From contig NZ_AZVB01000022.1 in NCBI RefSeq assembly GCF_000513995.1, forward strand, positions 5,001 to 69,000: a stretch of 64,000 nucleotides of DNA, given 5' to 3'. Positions 61,424 through 64,000 of this stretch are shown in pieces (the first letter of the stretch is position 1; the number at the start of each line of letters is the position of its first letter). The position numbers and the translations under genes are program-made. The notes below the pieces were generated by a model. That model did not search any database and was not told the DNA's origin. It saw only the letters and a list, made by a program, of their open reading frames with translations. Source of the DNA: Pseudoxanthomonas sp. J35. GTDB taxonomy: Bacteria; Pseudomonadota; Gammaproteobacteria; Xanthomonadales; Xanthomonadaceae.

Positions 61424-62194
61424 TCAGCCGGATCTGGTACGCGTGCCGTTCCGCGGTTTGCAGATGGTCTTGAAGCCGGCGGCCATGAACTTCGCCATGC
61501 GCGCCTTCACCGCTTCGTAGTCGTCCGAGCGGCACAGCCCGCCGGAGAGGCGGTCGATGCGCCCGGTGCGCGCCAGGGTCAGCATCAGCGCGCCGGTGAC
61601 GAAGTGGTAACCCCAGAAGATGTCTTCCTCGGCCGCCTCCGGCAGCGCGCGCCTGAGCAGGCCGATCAGGCGCAGCACCACCGGGTCGAAGTGCTGGTCC
61701 ATCAGCTCGCCGCCGTGGCGGGTGTTGGACATCAGCGCGCCGAGCGCGCCGTAGTTCTTCCAGGCCTCGCCGCCCTGGCTGTACAGGTCCAGGTCGGTGT
61801 CGAGGAACGCGCGCAGCGCGCCTTCCACCGTCGGCCTGCCGTTGCAGGCCTTCTCGTACGCGTCCAGCGCCTGCATGCGCGCGCTGCTGGTGACGCCGGC
61901 GCGGCGCGCGATTACCGCATCGAACAGGGTCTGCTTGTCGTTGAAGTAGTAGTTGACCAGGGTGTGGTGCACGCCCACCCGCTCGGCCACGTCCTTCAGC
62001 GTGACCCCGTACAGCCCGTCGCGCGAGAACAGGTGCTCGGCCGCATCGAGGATCTGCTCGGTCATCTCCGCGCGCTGCGCCGCCTTGGTCGTGCGCGCGG
62101 CCCGGGTGGCGCCGGTCTTCTTCGCGCCACCCCGCCGGGATCCGGACGTCGTCGCCTTTGCTGGCACCCTGCAGCCTCCCATGCCGCTCCGCAT
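61424..62194 (-). CDS. TetR-family regulator of the acyl-CoA operon
   Basis: 256 residues from the ATG at 62194 (62182 also possible). A basic Gly/Ala/Arg N-tail precedes the HTH L-F-S-R-D-G-L-Y-G-V-T-L-K-D-V-A-E-R-V-G-V-H-H-T-L. The ligand domain follows. Its place inside the operon (after the ligase, before the SDR) suggests autoregulation by an acyl-CoA, as with FadR/PsrA-type TetR proteins. Confidence 0.88.
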   Translation of the reverse strand: MRSGMGGCRVPAKATTSGSRRGGAKKTGATRAARTTKAAQRAEMTEQILDAAEHLFSRDGLYGVTLKDVAERVGVHHTLVNYYFNDKQTLFDAVIARRAGVTSSARMQALDAYEKACNGRPTVEGALRAFLDTDLDLYSQGGEAWKNYGALGALMSNTRHGGELMDQHFDPVVLRLIGLLRRALPEAAEEDIFWGYHFVTGALMLTLARTGRIDRLSGGLCRSDDYEAVKARMAKFMAAGFKTICKPRNGTRTRSG

Positions 62195-62212
62195 ATGCGC
62201 CGGCCGGAGACA

Positions 62213-63832
62213 TCACGCCTCCCGTCGCCACTGCGCGCCGCCGAACTCGGCCCTCAGCCGCATTTTGTCAATTTTGCCGGTCGCTGCCAAAGGCATCCGT
62301 TCCACCCGGATGATCTCCTCCGGCATCCACCACGACGGCACCGCGCCGCGCAGCGCCTCCAGCAGCTCCGCGTCGCCGGTGCCGGTGTCCGCGCGCATCT
62401 CCACCAGCAGTACCGGCCGCTCGCCCCACTTCGGGTGCGCCCGCCCGATCACCGCGGCCAGCGACACGCCCGGCAGCCGGCCGACGATCTCCTCGATCTC
62501 GGCCGGGTTGATCCACTCGCCGCCGGACTTGATCAGGTCCTTGGCGCGGCCGGTGATGACCAGGTTGCCGCGCTCGTCGATGCGCGCCAGGTCGCCGGTG
62601 GGGAACCAGCCGTCGGCGTCCACCGCCGGATCGATCTGGCCGAAGTAACGGTACACCACGCTGGCCCCGCGCACGCGCAGGTGGCCTTCACATCCGCGCT
62701 GCTGCGGCAGCGGCACGCCCTCGGCGTCGGTCAGCAGCAGGTCCAGGCCCAGTGCCGGGCGCCCGGACAGGTGCGCGGCACGTCCAGGATCATCGGGCAG
62801 GGCGACGGTACCGGTGGGCGACAGCTCGGTCATGCCCCAGCTGGTCTGCACCGCCACGCCCAGGCGCTGTTCGATGCGCTGCATCAGCGCCGGCGGCAGC
62901 GGCGCGCCGCCGACCAGTACGCGCTGCAACGAAGGCACGTCGCCGCCGTGGGTATCCAGGTGGTCGACCAGGCCCAGCCACACGGTGGCCACGCCGATGG
63001 CCACGGTCACGTTCTCCTCGCGGATCAGCTTCGCCAGGCTGGCGCCATCGAGATGGCGGCCCGGCAGGACCAGCTTCGCGCCCACCGCCGGCGCGGCGAA
63101 CGGCACGCCCCAGGCGTTGGCATGGAACATCGGCACGGCCAGCAGCACGCTGTCGCGCTGCGACAGGGCCATGGTGTCGGCCTGCAGCGCGCGCAGGGTG
63201 TGCAGGAACACGCCCCGATGCGTGTAGGTCACGCCTTTCGGCGCGCCGGTGGTGCCGGAGGTGAAGCACAGGCCGCAAGGCATGCGCTCGTCGAACCCGC
63301 CCCACTCGGCTTCCTGGCGCGGCGCACCGCTGTCGGCCTGGAGCAGGTGCTCCAGCGATTCGACCACCGGCGCGGCGTCGCCGCGCCCGGCGACGCCGTC
63401 GATCGAGAGGATGCGCTCGAGGGTGCCCGTGCGCGCGGCAATCGCTTCAGCCAGCGGCGCCAGGTCCGCGGACGCGACCAGCACGCGCGCACCGGACTGT
63501 CCCAGCATCGCCGCCAGGTGCACTTCGGCTACGCGCGGGTTGAGCGTCTGGCAGACCGCGCCCATGCCCATCACCGCGTACCAGGCCTCCATGTGCGCCT
63601 GGGTGTTCCAGGCCAGCGTGGCGACCACGTCGCCGGGGCCGACACCCATGCCGGCCAGCAGCGCCGAAACATCGCGGCTGCGACGCTGCAGCCCGGCGTA
63701 GTCGATCCGCGTGGTGCTGCCACCATCGCCCGCCGTGACCACCTCGACCCCCGGGTGCCACTTGGCGCCATGCTCGAGGAACCTGTCGATGGTCAGCGCC
63801 CAGGGCTGCATCTCGCCATGGATCACGGACAT
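62213..63832 (-). CDS. Fatty-acid--CoA ligase
   Basis: 539 residues from the ATG at 63832. AMP-binding motifs: F-T-S-G-T-T-G-A-P-K-G-V (P-loop), Y-T-H-R, S-W-G-M-T-E-L-S-P and W-F-P-T-G-D-L-A-R-I-D (adenylation core), then G-R-A-K-D-L-I-K-S-G-G-E-W. It activates medium- or long-chain fatty acids for the SDR and thiolase that follow. The start overlaps the upstream gene by 10 bases. Confidence 0.92.
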   Translation of the reverse strand: MSVIHGEMQPWALTIDRFLEHGAKWHPGVEVVTAGDGGSTTRIDYAGLQRRSRDVSALLAGMGVGPGDVVATLAWNTQAHMEAWYAVMGMGAVCQTLNPRVAEVHLAAMLGQSGARVLVASADLAPLAEAIAARTGTLERILSIDGVAGRGDAAPVVESLEHLLQADSGAPRQEAEWGGFDERMPCGLCFTSGTTGAPKGVTYTHRGVFLHTLRALQADTMALSQRDSVLLAVPMFHANAWGVPFAAPAVGAKLVLPGRHLDGASLAKLIREENVTVAIGVATVWLGLVDHLDTHGGDVPSLQRVLVGGAPLPPALMQRIEQRLGVAVQTSWGMTELSPTGTVALPDDPGRAAHLSGRPALGLDLLLTDAEGVPLPQQRGCEGHLRVRGASVVYRYFGQIDPAVDADGWFPTGDLARIDERGNLVITGRAKDLIKSGGEWINPAEIEEIVGRLPGVSLAAVIGRAHPKWGERPVLLVEMRADTGTGDAELLEALRGAVPSWWMPEEIIRVERMPLAATGKIDKMRLRAEFGGAQWRREA

Positions 63833-64000
63833 CCAGGCGCTCCGGCGGGCAGCGGCGGCGCGGCGATGCCGACGTTCCAGTGCCAGGGCAGCCCGCCCTG
63901 CGCGCGACGACGGCACACGACCCCCTCCACGAGTTCGTACATGCCCGGCATCAGGTGTTCGCCCGGCACCGGCGCATCCTCGAAGGCCATGTAGGCGCGC
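63823..64000 (-). CDS. C-terminus of an unidentified gene upstream of the acyl-CoA ligase (partial)
   Basis: The frame enters from the right edge and stops at 63823, overlapping the ligase start by 10 bases, so it belongs to the same operon. The visible end reads R-A-Y-M-A-F-E-D-A-P-V-P-G-E-H-L-M-P-G, M-Y-E-L-V-E-G and a tail with L-P-W-H-W-N-V. I do not recognise it. The operon position suggests a fatty-acid or CoA-related enzyme. Confidence 0.5.
   Translation of the reverse strand, partial: RAYMAFEDAPVPGEHLMPGMYELVEGVVCRRRAQGGLPWHWNVGIAAPPLPAGAPGCP

Overview
The window is GC-rich chromosomal DNA from a gammaproteobacterium of the Xanthomonadaceae (Lysobacter, Luteimonas or Pseudoxanthomonas-like). 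This rests on protein character, on gene neighbourhoods (tatABC, glyQS, tamAB, tex, mnmG, bioH-bioC), on an S46 dipeptidyl-peptidase, and on GTAG-headed REP elements like the SMAG repeats described in Stenotrophomonas. About 57 protein genes are supported. No rRNA, tRNA, CRISPR array, prophage or insertion sequence was seen. The only transposase-like gene is a domesticated-type REP-associated tyrosine transposase (RAYT).

Layout. 1-6.6 kb: siroheme synthase (cut by the left edge), an alpha/beta hydrolase and ferrochelatase on the minus strand; then a SYLF protein and tatA-tatB-tatC on the plus strand; then a BPSS1780-type membrane protein and a class I glutamine amidotransferase. 6.7-20.7 kb: glyQ-glyS, tamA-tamB, an S46 peptidase with Ser at the specificity position, a small secreted protein, and tex. 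20.8-22.7 kb: a divergent sulfur/redox module (AhpD-like protein; ArsR/YgaV-like repressor plus YgaP-like membrane rhodanese) whose two promoters share one palindromic operator, then a RAYT gene flanked by inverted GTAG hairpins. 22.8-28.6 kb: a cation-diffusion transporter with an apparent frameshift, mnmG, an RNA-rich intergenic region with two facing terminators and a sigma54-like promoter, a Tyr/Gly-rich lipoprotein, a serine/threonine dehydratase-like enzyme and a DUF218 protein.

28.6-43.8 kb is mostly minus-strand housekeeping: bioH-bioC, a PEBP protein, a TPR protein with a sulfotransferase-like tail, a YheT hydrolase, a PlsC acyltransferase, a hotdog thioesterase, yceI-phospholipase D, and parA-sixA divergent from a Ycf46-like AAA+ ATPase. 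An AEC transporter, a 2OG-Fe(II) oxygenase and a TPR-like periplasmic protein follow. 43.9-47.7 kb holds a giant fused indolepyruvate:ferredoxin oxidoreductase. 48.3-53.8 kb is a self-contained sugar operon (GH3 glucosidase, SSS symporter, LacI regulator) with a LacI-type operator over the -35 box. 54.1-58.8 kb: cytochrome c, secreted ExeM-like nuclease, M20 amidohydrolase, TSUP transporter. 59.3-64 kb: a fatty-acyl-CoA operon (partial gene, acyl-CoA ligase, TetR, SDR, thiolase).

The least explained DNA is non-coding: a candidate sigma54-driven small RNA next to mnmG (25.73-25.88 kb), a three-hairpin minus-strand 3' region facing it (25.91-26.10 kb), the RAYT with its own hairpin pair (22.1-22.7 kb), and a nested long inverted repeat plus decaying hexanucleotide tract (59.05-59.24 kb). 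All calls come from reading the sequence; no database search was run.
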